Shown: positions 27,406-35,596 of the stretch, one piece after another
How the letters are laid out: every line of letters begins with the position of its first letter
Numbering within the stretch: position 1 is the stretch's first letter
Assembly (NCBI GenBank): GCA_018672315.1
Contig: CP076053.1
Coordinates: forward strand, 3,459,827-3,523,826
Source of the DNA: Nocardioidaceae bacterium
Lineage (GTDB): Bacteria; Actinomycetota; Actinomycetes; Propionibacteriales; Nocardioidaceae
Direction of reading: 5' to 3'
Length of the DNA: 64,000 nt
Made by a program: the position numbers and the translations under genes
The notes under the pieces: model-generated
Told to the model about the DNA's origin: nothing
What the model saw: only the letters and a program-made list of their open reading frames with translations
Database searches by the model: none

Positions 27406-28233
27406 GTGAGCAGCAGCACCCCGGGCGTCGTCGTGGTCACCGGAGCTTCGGGCGGCATCGGCGCCGCGATCTGTCGACGCTTCGCCCGGGAGGGGTGGAC
27501 CGTGGTGGGCACGAGCCGCGACGCCGCGTCCGCGCCGGCGCCGGAGGGAGTGGCCATGCGCGACCTGGACGTCGCCGACGCCGCCTCGGTGCGGTCGTTC
27601 GTGCACGAGGTGCTCGGCGCGCACGGACGCGTCGACGTGCTCGTCAACAACGCGGGCATCGGCGCCGTCGGAGCGGCCGAGGACACCGAGGTCGAGATCC
27701 TCGAGCGCGTCCTGCAGGTGAACCTCACCGGCGTCGCCCGCCTCACCCGGGCGCTGCTGCCCGGCATGCGTGACCGCGGCACGGGCCGGGTGGTCAACGT
27801 CTCCTCGGCCGTCGGACTGGTGCCCGCGCCCTACATGGCCGCGTACGCCGCCAGCAAGCACGCCCTGGAGGGCTGGTCGGTCTCGGTCGACCACGAGACG
27901 CGCGAGCACGGTGTCCGGGTGCTCCTCGTGGAGCCCGGCTACACCGACACCGGCTTCGACGACGCGGTGCTGCGTCCGGCCGAGGCGACCGGGGCGTACG
28001 ACCGCCGGGTCGAGGCGCTCGAGGCGTTCCTGACGCGCGCCCTGCGCTCCGGCGACAGCCCCGAGGTGGTCGCCGCGGTGGTGTGGAAGGCCGCGACCGG
28101 CGCCGTCTGGACCGTACGGTTCCCCGCCGGGAGGCTGGCCCACGTCGCCGCGGCAGCCCACCGCCTCGCCCCGCGGCCGGTCTTCGACGCCGCCCTGCGG
28201 CGGGCGATCGGGCTCCCGTTCCGGCCACGCTGA
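27406..28233 (+). CDS. Short-chain dehydrogenase/reductase
   Basis: A 275-residue classical SDR. The cofactor motif is VVTGASGGIGAAICRRF, the NNAG motif is VLVNNAGIG, and the catalytic Ser-Tyr-Lys triad is in VVNVSSAVG and YAASKHALEGW. Length and PGYTDTGF loop are typical. It oxidises or reduces an alcohol/ketone with NAD(P)(H); substrate unknown. The GTG at 27406 has CAGGAG five nt upstream. It is divergent from the old-yellow-enzyme-type gene, with TATCCG as a possible -10 near 27372. Confidence 0.92.
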   Translation: MSSSTPGVVVVTGASGGIGAAICRRFAREGWTVVGTSRDAASAPAPEGVAMRDLDVADAASVRSFVHEVLGAHGRVDVLVNNAGIGAVGAAEDTEVEILERVLQVNLTGVARLTRALLPGMRDRGTGRVVNVSSAVGLVPAPYMAAYAASKHALEGWSVSVDHETREHGVRVLLVEPGYTDTGFDDAVLRPAEATGAYDRRVEALEAFLTRALRSGDSPEVVAAVVWKAATGAVWTVRFPAGRLAHVAAAAHRLAPRPVFDAALRRAIGLPFRPR

Positions 28234-28244
28234 CCTCCGCCGCC

Positions 28245-29342
28245 TCACCCCTGGTAGGTCGCGATCCACCGCCGGTCGATCCACCGCTTCAGCCACCACG
28301 CCGACCGGCCCGACCACCACCAGCCGCCCCGGGTCGCCAGCCCGCGGCCGCCGCCGAGGTCCAGCACGGCGAGCCATCGGCGCTGCGGCGTGTAGGTGGG
28401 CAGCGGCTCACCCGCCGCGCGCGCCAGCAGCGAGCTGAGCAGCACCGGCCCCTGGCGCACCCCGTGGACGCCCACCCGGGGCAGCGGGCGCGGCAGGAAG
28501 TGTGCGCAGTCGCCGACGGCGTACACCTCGTCGAGGTCGCGGTGCTGCAACGTCGCGCGCACCGGGACGCCGTCGGTGTCCCCCAAGCCGGCGTCGGCGA
28601 CCACGGCGGGCGCCCGGAGTCCGGCGGCGAGCAGCACCACGTCGTGGCGCAGCGTCGTGCCGTCCGCGGTCACGGCCACGCTGCCGGTCAGCTCGACCAC
28701 GGAGGCGCCGGTGCGTACGTCGACCCCGCGGTGGTCGAGCAGCCGCCGCAGGTGGCGGCGGGCGCCACCGGGCAGGCCCGGGACGACCTGCTCGCCGGCC
28801 TCGAGCAGCTGGACGCGCGCCACGTCGGTGCGTGTCGCCAGGTGCGCGGCCAGCTCGACCCCGGAGGAGCCGGCGCCGACCACGGTGACGGTGGCGCCGC
28901 CGGGGCCCTGCGCGGCGCGGCGGATCCTCCCCTGCAACGCGTCGAGATCGGCGAGCGGTTTCACGCGCAGCAGGCCTGCGTCGTCGTGCCCGGGTGCGAC
29001 GCCCGGCGAGGCGCTCTCCGAGCCGACGTTGAGGCTGATGACGTCGTAGCGCAGCAGGTCACCGGCGTCGGTGAGGGCCTCCCGCGACCCCACGTCGAGC
29101 CCGGTCAGCCGTCCCAGCGTGTGCGGGACACCGCGCCGGGCGGCGAGACCTCGTACGTCGACCCGCCCCGCGTCCGGCGGCAGCGCACCGGCCGCGACCG
29201 CGGAGGCGACGCCGGAGTAGTGGAACGTCGCCGGTGACAGCAGCCGCAGGCGCCAGCCCGCGGCCCGCAGCCGTGGTGCCTGGTCGATCAGGTGCAGGTG
29301 CGCGTGGCCGGCGCCGACGAGGAGGAGGTCCACGCTGGTCAT
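28245..29342 (-). CDS. NAD(P)/FAD-dependent oxidoreductase (NDH-2-like)
   Basis: A 365-residue two-dinucleotide-binding protein. The FAD motif is DLLLVGAGHAHLHLI, the NAD(P) motif is VTVVGAGSSGVELAAHL, and the second FAD signature is EVYAVGDCAHF. The GAGHAHL variant is shared with the oxidoreductases related to the SelD-fused type and to NDH-2. No redox-active CxxC is present, so it does not belong to the disulfide reductases. The C-terminal tail is Trp/Arg-rich (GGWWWSGRSAWWLKRWI), which could be a membrane-association segment as in NDH-2. Electron acceptor is unknown. Confidence 0.85.
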   Translation of the reverse strand: MTSVDLLLVGAGHAHLHLIDQAPRLRAAGWRLRLLSPATFHYSGVASAVAAGALPPDAGRVDVRGLAARRGVPHTLGRLTGLDVGSREALTDAGDLLRYDVISLNVGSESASPGVAPGHDDAGLLRVKPLADLDALQGRIRRAAQGPGGATVTVVGAGSSGVELAAHLATRTDVARVQLLEAGEQVVPGLPGGARRHLRRLLDHRGVDVRTGASVVELTGSVAVTADGTTLRHDVVLLAAGLRAPAVVADAGLGDTDGVPVRATLQHRDLDEVYAVGDCAHFLPRPLPRVGVHGVRQGPVLLSSLLARAAGEPLPTYTPQRRWLAVLDLGGGRGLATRGGWWWSGRSAWWLKRWIDRRWIATYQG

Positions 29343-29363
29343 CCTGCCGGGCGCGTGGGCGGG

Positions 29364-29768
29364 TCAGCCGAGGCGACGCAGACGTCGCAGCTCGCGGGCG
29401 AGGTAGGGGCGGGCCCGTCGCTGTCCCCCGCGCTCGCCGATCGCGTCGGTCAGGCGTTCGAGCGAGGACAGGAGGCGCGGGAGGTCGGGGTCCCAGCCGA
29501 GGCGTACGCACTCCTCGTACCACTCCGCGATGGAGGTGTGACCACGCAGCCGGTTGCACCGCGCGCACGCGGCGAGCTCGTTCTCGGTCCACGACGGGCC
29601 GCCCTTGGCCCGCGGCACCAGGTGCTCGGTGGTGGGTCGTCGGTTCTGGGTGAAGGGTCGTCCGCACCAGGCGCACGTGGGCCCGTCCCGCAGGAGCGCC
29701 AGCTCCAGGCGCGTACGCCGGTCCGGCGCTCGGGAGGAGCGATCGGGGCGCGGGTCGGAGGTCGTCAC
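29364..29768 (-). CDS. HNH endonuclease-domain protein
   Basis: A 134-residue HNH protein. Two zinc-ligand pairs (C32/C35 and C68/C71) flank the beta-beta-alpha metal motif: His49 in TTEHLVPRAKGG, Asn63 in WTENELAAC, and RCNRLRG. This is the standard HNH fold; such small stand-alone proteins are common in Actinobacteria, with uncertain biological roles in DNA processing. The C-terminal 60 residues are Arg/Leu-rich. The GTG start at 29768 lies about 8 nt after TAGCGT. It is not next to an intron, phage or restriction gene. Confidence 0.85.
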   Translation of the reverse strand: MTTSDPRPDRSSRAPDRRTRLELALLRDGPTCAWCGRPFTQNRRPTTEHLVPRAKGGPSWTENELAACARCNRLRGHTSIAEWYEECVRLGWDPDLPRLLSSLERLTDAIGERGGQRRARPYLARELRRLRRLG

Positions 29769-29793
29769 CGCCGTCGACGCTAGCCGGGCGACC

Positions 29794-30534
29794 TCAGAGA
29801 CGGTCCCCCGCGACCACCCGGTACGGCGCCGCCCGTCGGCTTCCCGCCTCCTCCAGCGCCTGCGCCGCCCGGGCGTCCGGGCCGGCCACGACCAGGAGGT
29901 TGCCGTCGCGCCGGCCCTTCCAGGTCGCCGGCTCCGCGCCGACCCGGACCTCGGCGAAGCTGCCCCGCAACGACGTGACCAACCCCCGGACGAGCGGGTG
30001 CGGCTGCCGGTCGCGCACGTTCGCCACCAGGGTGCCCGCTGGTCCGAGCACCCTCGCGTACGCCACCGCCGCCTCGGGTCCCAGCAGCTCGGCCGGCGTC
30101 CGTCCCTCGCCGTCGAAGGCGTCGACGACGCACGCCGCGAACGAGTCGTCGCGGATCGCCGCGAGGCCTGTGGCTCCGTCGACCTCGCGCACCTTGATGC
30201 CGCTGCGTCGCGGCAGGGGCAGCTGCGCGCGCACCAGCGCGGTGAGCTCCGCGTCGGGTTCCAGCACCACCTGGCGCGAGGTGGGCCGGGTGGCCGCGAG
30301 ATACCGCGCGAGCGTCATCCCCGCGCCGCCCACGTGCAGGGTCGCCAGCCGCTCCCCCGGCGGTGCCAGCGCATCGAGCACGTCCGCGGCGCGGCGGACG
30401 TAGTCGAACGCGATCCGGGTCGGGTCCGCCAGATCCACGTGCGACTGCGGCCTGCCGCCGAGGGTCACCAGCCAGCTGGTCACCGTCTCGGCCGGCACGA
30501 CCGACCGGTCGACGGCTCCTGCGCTCCCACCCAT
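29794..30534 (-). CDS. Spermidine synthase-like methyltransferase-fold protein
   Basis: A 246-residue Rossmann-fold protein of the polyamine aminopropyltransferase-like group. The nucleotide-binding loop is TLHVGGAGMTLARYL, followed by an acidic VVLEPDAELTALV strand and the active-site-like CVVDAFDGEG motif. Actinobacterial members usually lack polyamine synthesis partners and have no proven substrate, so spermidine synthase activity should not be assumed. I use the ATG at 30534; the 42 upstream codons are Arg/Gly shadow sequence overlapping the divergent gene's promoter. Confidence 0.8.
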   Translation of the reverse strand: MGGSAGAVDRSVVPAETVTSWLVTLGGRPQSHVDLADPTRIAFDYVRRAADVLDALAPPGERLATLHVGGAGMTLARYLAATRPTSRQVVLEPDAELTALVRAQLPLPRRSGIKVREVDGATGLAAIRDDSFAACVVDAFDGEGRTPAELLGPEAAVAYARVLGPAGTLVANVRDRQPHPLVRGLVTSLRGSFAEVRVGAEPATWKGRRDGNLLVVAGPDARAAQALEEAGSRRAAPYRVVAGDRL

Positions 30535-30575
30535 GCGCCCATCGTGACCGACGCGGGGACTGACAGGCTTGCCCG

Positions 30576-31439
30576 GTGATCTCCCCCGACCCGATCGACC
30601 TGCGCCTGGTCGTGTGCGACATGGACGGCACGCTCCTCGATGCCGACAAGCAGCTCCCACCGGAGCTGCCGGCGATGCTCGAGCGGTTGCACGAGGCCGG
30701 GGTCGTGTTCTGCCCGGCCTCGGGACGCCAGCACGCGACGCTCGTCGAGATGTTCCCCGACCTGCCCGGCGAGGCCGTCCTCATCGCGGAGAACGGCGCG
30801 TACGTGACCGCGGGCGGGGCCGAGGTCTCCGCTTCCCCGCTGCCGCTGGAGACGGTGCGGCGCATCGTCGCGGCCATGGACGAGCTGGCCGCGACCGAGG
30901 ACCTCGGCGTCATCGTGTGCGCATCGGACACCGCGTACGTCGACCGCACCGACGAGGACTTCCGGGTGCACGTGGACCCGCACTACGCCGAGGTGACCGA
31001 CGTGCCGTCCCTCGCCGAGCTCCTGGCCGCCCCCGACGCCGCGCAGCTGCTGCTGGTCAAGGTCGCCGTGTACGCGGCCGCCGGGCCCGAGCGCGCCGTG
31101 GTCCCGGCGCTGACCGCCGTCGCCGGCGACGAGGCCGACGTGGTCGTGTCGGGTCCGCACTACGTCGACGTGATGGCGGCCGGCACCCACAAGGGTCAGG
31201 CCGTCGCCGCCCTGCGGACGCGCCTCGGCCTCACCCACGACCAGGTGGCCGTCTTCGGCGACGCGCCCAACGACGCCGAGATGATGGCCGAGGGCACCTG
31301 GACCTTCGCGGTGGCCAACGCACACGACGAGGTGCGCGCCCGCGCGCGCTTCGGCGCCCCCGCCCACACCGAGGACGGCGTGCTGCGTACGCTCACCCGC
31401 CTGCTCGACGGGGAGCGCCCGGACGCACCTGGCTGGTGA
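30576..31439 (+). CDS. HAD-superfamily hydrolase, Cof/IIB type
   Basis: A 287-residue HAD phosphatase. Motif I is VVCDMDGTLLD with nucleophile D15 and D17; motif II is in CPASGRQ; the motif III/IV region reads KGQAVAALRTRLGL and VAVFGDAPNDAEMM. A type IIB cap lies between. Family members dephosphorylate sugar phosphates, flavin precursors or similar metabolites. GTG start at 30576, with CAGGCT 6 nt before it as a possible -10 of a leaderless transcript. It is divergent from the spermidine synthase-like gene with a 41-nt gap. Confidence 0.9.
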   Translation: MISPDPIDLRLVVCDMDGTLLDADKQLPPELPAMLERLHEAGVVFCPASGRQHATLVEMFPDLPGEAVLIAENGAYVTAGGAEVSASPLPLETVRRIVAAMDELAATEDLGVIVCASDTAYVDRTDEDFRVHVDPHYAEVTDVPSLAELLAAPDAAQLLLVKVAVYAAAGPERAVVPALTAVAGDEADVVVSGPHYVDVMAAGTHKGQAVAALRTRLGLTHDQVAVFGDAPNDAEMMAEGTWTFAVANAHDEVRARARFGAPAHTEDGVLRTLTRLLDGERPDAPGW

Positions 31440-31454
31440 GCCCGTGGGCCGGGA

Positions 31455-32201
31455 TCAGCAGGCTCCGAACCGCTCGACGATGCGCCAGCGCGTGTCGGTG
31501 GGCACCTCGGCCGTGAACTGGGGCCCGACCCGCTCGGTGTCGTCCGGGGTCATCACCTCGTAGTCGACCCGCAGTCCGTCGAAGGACACGCGGTCCGCGG
31601 TCGGACGCAGCCGCATGAGCACGAGGTAGGAGTCACCGCCACTGATGGAGGCGAACCGCGTGGACTGACGGGCGCTCCACTCGATGAACTTCTGCTCACC
31701 GAGCACCTCGGCACGATCGTCCCAGTCCACGGTGCCGCCGTACGGGATCGAGCCCCCGCGGTTGACCGCCGGGACCAGCACCGGCCGACCGACCAGGCGT
31801 ACGCCTCGCGGGTCGATGAGCTCCATCCGGAGCGACTCGATGTCGACGGCGGCGTCGAGGTAGAAGTCCATGACGCCCAGATCACTGTCCCGCTCGACGA
31901 AGCAGCTGCGGTCGCGCTCCGACCCGCCCGTCACGTCCAGCGCCGGGACGGTGAGCGAGACGGAGCCGTCCTCGGCGAGCGGCACCTCCCTGTCGGCGGT
32001 CAGGGCCGTGGCGGTGCCCGAGCCATCGGATGTCGGCGAGGCCGTCGGCGAGGCCATCGGCGAGGCCGTCGACGAGGCCGTCGACGAGGCCGTCGGCCGG
32101 GGACCGGGATCACTCGTGCAGGCCGACCCGGTGAGCAGCACGCCGGCCAGGGCCACGGACAGGGTCGTGATGCCCGCTCGACGTCGGGTTCGTGAGGTCA
32201 C
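31455..32201 (-). CDS. Putative lipoprotein of unknown function (248 aa)
   Basis: The N-terminus has RTRRR, a hydrophobic core (TTLSVALAGVLLTG) and a lipobox ending at Cys28 (TGSAC), so it is probably lipid-anchored outside the cell. A four-residue repeat linker (TASS/TASP units, about residues 36-60) corresponds to a 12-bp DNA repeat. The mature part is beta-rich, with SVSLTVPALDVTGG and FDGLRVDYEVMTPDD, and two Cys pairs could be formed by C-terminal cysteines. No known domain recognised. GTG start lies 7 nt after TAGTCT. Could be a proprotein-convertase P-domain-like beta sandwich, but this is only a guess. Confidence 0.7.
   Translation of the reverse strand: MTSRTRRRAGITTLSVALAGVLLTGSACTSDPGPRPTASSTASSTASPMASPTASPTSDGSGTATALTADREVPLAEDGSVSLTVPALDVTGGSERDRSCFVERDSDLGVMDFYLDAAVDIESLRMELIDPRGVRLVGRPVLVPAVNRGGSIPYGGTVDWDDRAEVLGEQKFIEWSARQSTRFASISGGDSYLVLMRLRPTADRVSFDGLRVDYEVMTPDDTERVGPQFTAEVPTDTRWRIVERFGAC
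32029..32100. repeat. 12-bp tandem repeat inside the lipoprotein gene, about six units
   Basis: Units of GCCGTCGGCGAG with small variations (GCCATCGGCGAG, GCCGTCGACGAG). They encode the Thr/Ala/Ser/Pro linker after the lipidation site on the minus strand. Being a multiple of 3, copy changes would keep the frame. Confidence 0.85.
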
Positions 32202-32208
32202 GGGCCGG

Positions 32209-32214
32209 AGACTA
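32209..32214 (-). promoter_or_regulatory. -10 box TAGTCT of the 248-aa lipoprotein gene
   Basis: Seven nt before the GTG at 32201, without a ribosome site; probable leaderless transcript. Confidence 0.5.
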
Positions 32215-32261
32215 GCCGCTACCGCCGGTCTCGGGCGGCACGCGCGCCTGTCGTGCTCACC

Positions 32262-32684
32262 TCAGTCGTCGACGGTCCGGCGTGCGCAGCCCTGCACGGC
32301 CGCGAGGTCGACGCCGTAGGTGGGTCCACCGCCCACCGCGTACGCCTCCAACCGACCGGCCGCACGGTCGAGCAGGCGCCGCGCGCTCCTCGGGTTGCCG
32401 CGACCGTGGTGCACCAGCGCGACGCACAGCTGCGCGAGGCCCTGCCACAGGTCCCGCTCCTGCGCCGGCCCCGCCTTCCAGCGCAGCTCCAACACCTCGT
32501 GGGCGGAGAACGCCCGGCCACCCTCGACCAGGGTGCGGGCATCGCGCAGCGTCTCCTCGACGCCGCGCTCGTGCAGCGACACCGGCTCCACCCCGGTGCT
32601 GCCGTACGCCAGCGGTCGCCCCAGGGCGTCGCGTGGTCGCGCCTGCTCGGGACGGCCGTGGGGGTCCCGGTCGCGACCGGTCAT
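32262..32684 (-). CDS. DUF309 family protein
   Basis: A 140-residue helical protein of the DUF309 family. The core motif AFSAHEVLELRWKAGPAQERD is the family signature (HEVxE...W), followed by LWQGLAQLCVALVHHGRGN. Function is unknown in all lineages; structures show a helical bundle. The start overlaps the 3' end of the preceding lipoprotein-like gene by 4 nt, indicating coupling in an operon with the lipoprotein and prfC genes. Confidence 0.85.
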   Translation of the reverse strand: MTGRDRDPHGRPEQARPRDALGRPLAYGSTGVEPVSLHERGVEETLRDARTLVEGGRAFSAHEVLELRWKAGPAQERDLWQGLAQLCVALVHHGRGNPRSARRLLDRAAGRLEAYAVGGGPTYGVDLAAVQGCARRTVDD

Positions 32685-33280
32685 CGGCTGGGCACCCCGG
32701 TCGTCTCGCTCGAGCCGTCCGAGTCCGTCACGGTGGCGGTCTGCTCACCGAGGTCGACGGTGAGGCGGAGCACGCTGCCCTCGCCCGTCCCGCCCGGGGA
32801 GCGCCAGACCCGCTCGGGCGAGGAGCCACCGGCGGCGACGAGCGCCGCGATCTCCGGATAGCTCGAGACGCGCGACCCGTCGTCCACGACGACGGCGAAC
32901 TCCAGGCGCGGCGATCCGTCCGGCAGGGGGGCGAGGTACTCGCCCGGCACCTCCGCCGCCGGCAGGGTCACCGCGAACCGACCGGACTCCGTGGTCGTCA
33001 CGCGCGGCACCTCCACCGAGACCGTCGGTCCGGTCGCGGCGGGGTCCGGGCGCGCGGGGTAGACGAGCACGCTCACCGTGGCCCCCTCGAGTGGTTCGCC
33101 GTCGTCCAGCACACGCCCCGTGACCAGCAGGTCGCCCGTGCCCGGCCCCGCGGTCGGTCCGAGCCCGCCCACCGAGGACTCCCCGACGACCCTCGCCACG
33201 TCCGAGGAGCAGGCGCCCACCGTCGCCGTCACCGCGACGGCACAAGCCGCGGCGACGACGACCTCGCGTACGCGCCTCAC
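32681..33280 (-). CDS. Putative lipoprotein with a carboxypeptidase-regulatory-like domain
   Basis: A 199-residue exported protein with a signal peptide (VVVAAACAVAVTATVGAC) and a canonical lipobox at Cys24. The mature part begins with a Gly/Ser linker and has the pattern VTGRVLDDGEPLEGATVSVLV, then ESGRFAVTLPA, typical of carboxypeptidase-regulatory/Ig-like beta domains. Likely anchored on the outer face of the membrane. The GTG at 33280 directly follows the prfC stop (TGAGGTG), and the 3' end overlaps the DUF309 gene, so prfC, this gene and DUF309 form a coupled operon. Confidence 0.72.
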   Translation of the reverse strand: MRRVREVVVAAACAVAVTATVGACSSDVARVVGESSVGGLGPTAGPGTGDLLVTGRVLDDGEPLEGATVSVLVYPARPDPAATGPTVSVEVPRVTTTESGRFAVTLPAAEVPGEYLAPLPDGSPRLEFAVVVDDGSRVSSYPEIAALVAAGGSSPERVWRSPGGTGEGSVLRLTVDLGEQTATVTDSDGSSETTGVPSR

Positions 33281-33281
33281 C

Positions 33282-34856
33282 TCAGCCGCGTCCGGCGACC
33301 AGCGTGCCGAGCTCGAGGTGCGGGTGCATCCGCTCGACCGCCTGCATCCGCCACTTGTCGGGGAACAGCGCCAGCAGCGTGCCGTCGGAGCGCTCCATCA
33401 CCTCCACGTCGCGCAGGCCGTGCACCTCGTCGGCCTGCTCGGGGTGCACCACGCGGGCGAGCTGGTAGTGCAGCACGTCCAGCCGCACCGGCGAGCGGAA
33501 CTCCGACTCCATGCGGGCGGCCACCACCTCGAACTGCATCGGACCCACGGCCGCCAGGACGGGGGCGTGCTCACCGCGCAGCTCCGAGCGCAGCACCTGG
33601 ATGACCCCCTCCTGGTCGAGGCTCTCGATGCCCTTGCGGAACTGCTTGAAGCGGCCCGAGTCCTTCGCCGAGCACGACGCGAAGTGCTCGGGCGAGAAGG
33701 ACGTGATCGGCGGGTACGTCACCGGGTCCCCGGTGTAGATCGTGTCGCCGACCCGCAGTGCGTTCGCATTCACCAGGCCGACGATGTCGCCGGGCAGCGC
33801 CCGCTCCACCGACGCCCTCTCACGGCCGAACACGGCCTGGGCGTACTTGGTCGCGAACGGACGCCCGGTGGCGGCGTGGGTGGCGACCATGCCGCGCTCG
33901 AAGACACCGGAGCACACCCGGGCGTAGGCGAGCCGGTCGCGGTGCGCGGCGTCCATGCCCGACTGCACCTTGAAGACGAAGGCGCTGAAGTCGGCATCGG
34001 TCGACCGCCGGTCGCCCTCGACGGTCTCGGTCGCCCGCGGCGGCGGAGCCAGCTCGACCAGCCGCTCGAGGATCTGCGCGACGCCGAAGTTGAGCAGGGC
34101 CGAGGCGAAGAGCACCGGTGTCGTGCGTCCGGCGAGGAAGCCCTCCTGGTCGTGGTCGGCGTCGTCGACCGCGAGCAGCTCGTGCCCCTCGTACGCCTCG
34201 GACCAGTCGGCGGGGTGCTCGGCCTGCGCACGCTCGGCGGAGAGCCGCTCCTCCGGTGCACGGGTCGCGCCGCCCGCGGTGCGGGTGTAGCGGATGAACT
34301 CCTCGGTGCGCCGGTCCAGCACGCCGTGGAAGTCGCCGGCGATGCCGACCGGCCAGGTCAGCGGGGTCGGCTTGAGACCGATCTGCTGCTCGATCGAGTC
34401 CATCAGCTCGAACGGGTCCAGCCCGGGTCGGTCCCACTTGTTGATGACCGTCATCACGGGGATGCCGTGGTGCGCGCACACCTGGAACAGCTTCAGCGTC
34501 TGCGGCTCCAGCCCCTTGGCGGCGTCGACGAGCATCACCGCGGAGTCCACGGCCGAGAGCACGCGGTAGGTGTCCTCGGAGAAGTCGGCGTGACCGGGGG
34601 TGTCGACGAGGTTCACGACATGGCCGTCGTACTCGAACTGCAAGGCCGCCGAGGTGATCGAGATGCCGCGGGCCTTCTCCATCTCCATCCAGTCCGAGAC
34701 GGTCGCCTTGCGGTTGCCCTTGCCGTGCACGGCGCCGGCCTCGCTGATGACCTGCGCGTGCAGCGCGAGCGCCTCGGTCAGGGTCGACTTGCCCGCATCG
34801 GGGTGGCTGATGACGGCGAACGTACGGCGGGGGCGGCGGTCTGCGGAGGCGTCCAT
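33282..34856 (-). CDS. prfC: Peptide chain release factor 3
   Basis: A 524-residue translational GTPase of RF3 type, normal length. The G1 loop is SHPDAGKSTLTEALAL, switch 2 is LVDTPGHADFSEDTYR, and the G4 motif is TVINKWDRPGLDP. The length of the G domain insertion, GVDQQIGLKPTPLTWP-type segment and C-terminal PMQFEVVAARMESEF distinguish RF3 from EF-G. It recycles RF1/RF2 from the ribosome after peptide release. RF3 is present in only some Actinobacteria. A TACGCT box lies 10 nt before the ATG, leaving room for a very short leader with GAAGG. Confidence 0.95.
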   Translation of the reverse strand: MDASADRRPRRTFAVISHPDAGKSTLTEALALHAQVISEAGAVHGKGNRKATVSDWMEMEKARGISITSAALQFEYDGHVVNLVDTPGHADFSEDTYRVLSAVDSAVMLVDAAKGLEPQTLKLFQVCAHHGIPVMTVINKWDRPGLDPFELMDSIEQQIGLKPTPLTWPVGIAGDFHGVLDRRTEEFIRYTRTAGGATRAPEERLSAERAQAEHPADWSEAYEGHELLAVDDADHDQEGFLAGRTTPVLFASALLNFGVAQILERLVELAPPPRATETVEGDRRSTDADFSAFVFKVQSGMDAAHRDRLAYARVCSGVFERGMVATHAATGRPFATKYAQAVFGRERASVERALPGDIVGLVNANALRVGDTIYTGDPVTYPPITSFSPEHFASCSAKDSGRFKQFRKGIESLDQEGVIQVLRSELRGEHAPVLAAVGPMQFEVVAARMESEFRSPVRLDVLHYQLARVVHPEQADEVHGLRDVEVMERSDGTLLALFPDKWRMQAVERMHPHLELGTLVAGRG

Positions 34857-34903
34857 GGCGCCTTCGAGCGTACGCGCCCACGCGCCACCGCCACCGCCGC
34901 CGG

Positions 34904-35596
34904 TCAGTCCTCCTGCTCGCTCTCCGCCGCCGGGGCGTCCTCGTCCTCGTGGTCCGCCTCGGGCTCAGTGTCGAGGTCCATGCCCTCCTCGTCGAGCTGG
35001 CCCTCGTGCTCTGCCCGCACCAGTGCGGCTCCGAGCACCGACAGGTCGTCGTCCCCGAGCATCTCGGCGAGGTCCTCGGCCGTCTCGGGCAGTCCCGCGG
35101 CGGCGGCGAGCTCGAGCACGTGCTCGTCGGCGTACGGCTGCAGCTCGGTCCAGATCGTCTGCACCTCCCGCACGAAGATGCGCGCGCCGACCGGGCCGAT
35201 GCCGGGGCACTCGGCGACGAGCTCGGCGAGCCGTCCGGCGTCGCCGTCGGCGACCTCGCGCATCCCGCGGAGGTCGTCGTCCCACCGCTCGACCACGTGC
35301 GCGGCGGTGTCGTGCAGCTGCTGGGCGGTCTGGTCCTTGCGGAGGAACCGCGTCTCCTCCAGCACCGCGCGCACCTCGTCGGTGCTCGCGTCGGCCATAG
35401 CGTGCGCGGTGCGGAACTCCTTTCGCAGCTCCGCGGCCGTGCGTACGCCCAGGTCCGCCGAGAGGTTCGCCGCCAGGAGGTTCGTGAGCACCAGCAGCTG
35501 GAAGAGCGGGGCCGGCTCGTCGCGGAGGTTGATGTCGGCCTCGGCGCTGTGGGTCTGGCCGTGCTCGTCGAGCAGGTGGTCGAGGGTCTGGCTCAT
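34904..35596 (-). CDS. HhH-GPD/endonuclease III-like protein without catalytic Lys or Fe-S cluster
   Basis: A 230-residue protein with an endonuclease III-like helical fold: LFQLLVLTNLLAANLSADLG, KDQTAQQLHDTAAH, and a helix-hairpin-helix at about 129-140 (CPGIGPVGARI). At the position of the EndoIII catalytic Lys the hairpin has Val136. The four-Cys iron-sulfur cluster of EndoIII is absent; the only Cys is C130. The last 30 residues are strongly acidic. It may bind DNA without glycosylase/lyase activity or use another residue. Its ATG overlaps the end of the DUF429-RelA/SpoT gene by 4 nt, so the two are made together. Confidence 0.78.
   Translation of the reverse strand: MSQTLDHLLDEHGQTHSAEADINLRDEPAPLFQLLVLTNLLAANLSADLGVRTAAELRKEFRTAHAMADASTDEVRAVLEETRFLRKDQTAQQLHDTAAHVVERWDDDLRGMREVADGDAGRLAELVAECPGIGPVGARIFVREVQTIWTELQPYADEHVLELAAAAGLPETAEDLAEMLGDDDLSVLGAALVRAEHEGQLDEEGMDLDTEPEADHEDEDAPAAESEQED

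Noticed and set aside
32029-32100. Short tandem repeats as a possible CRISPR array
   Set aside because: Units are contiguous, 12 bp, without spacers, and in frame within a coding region.
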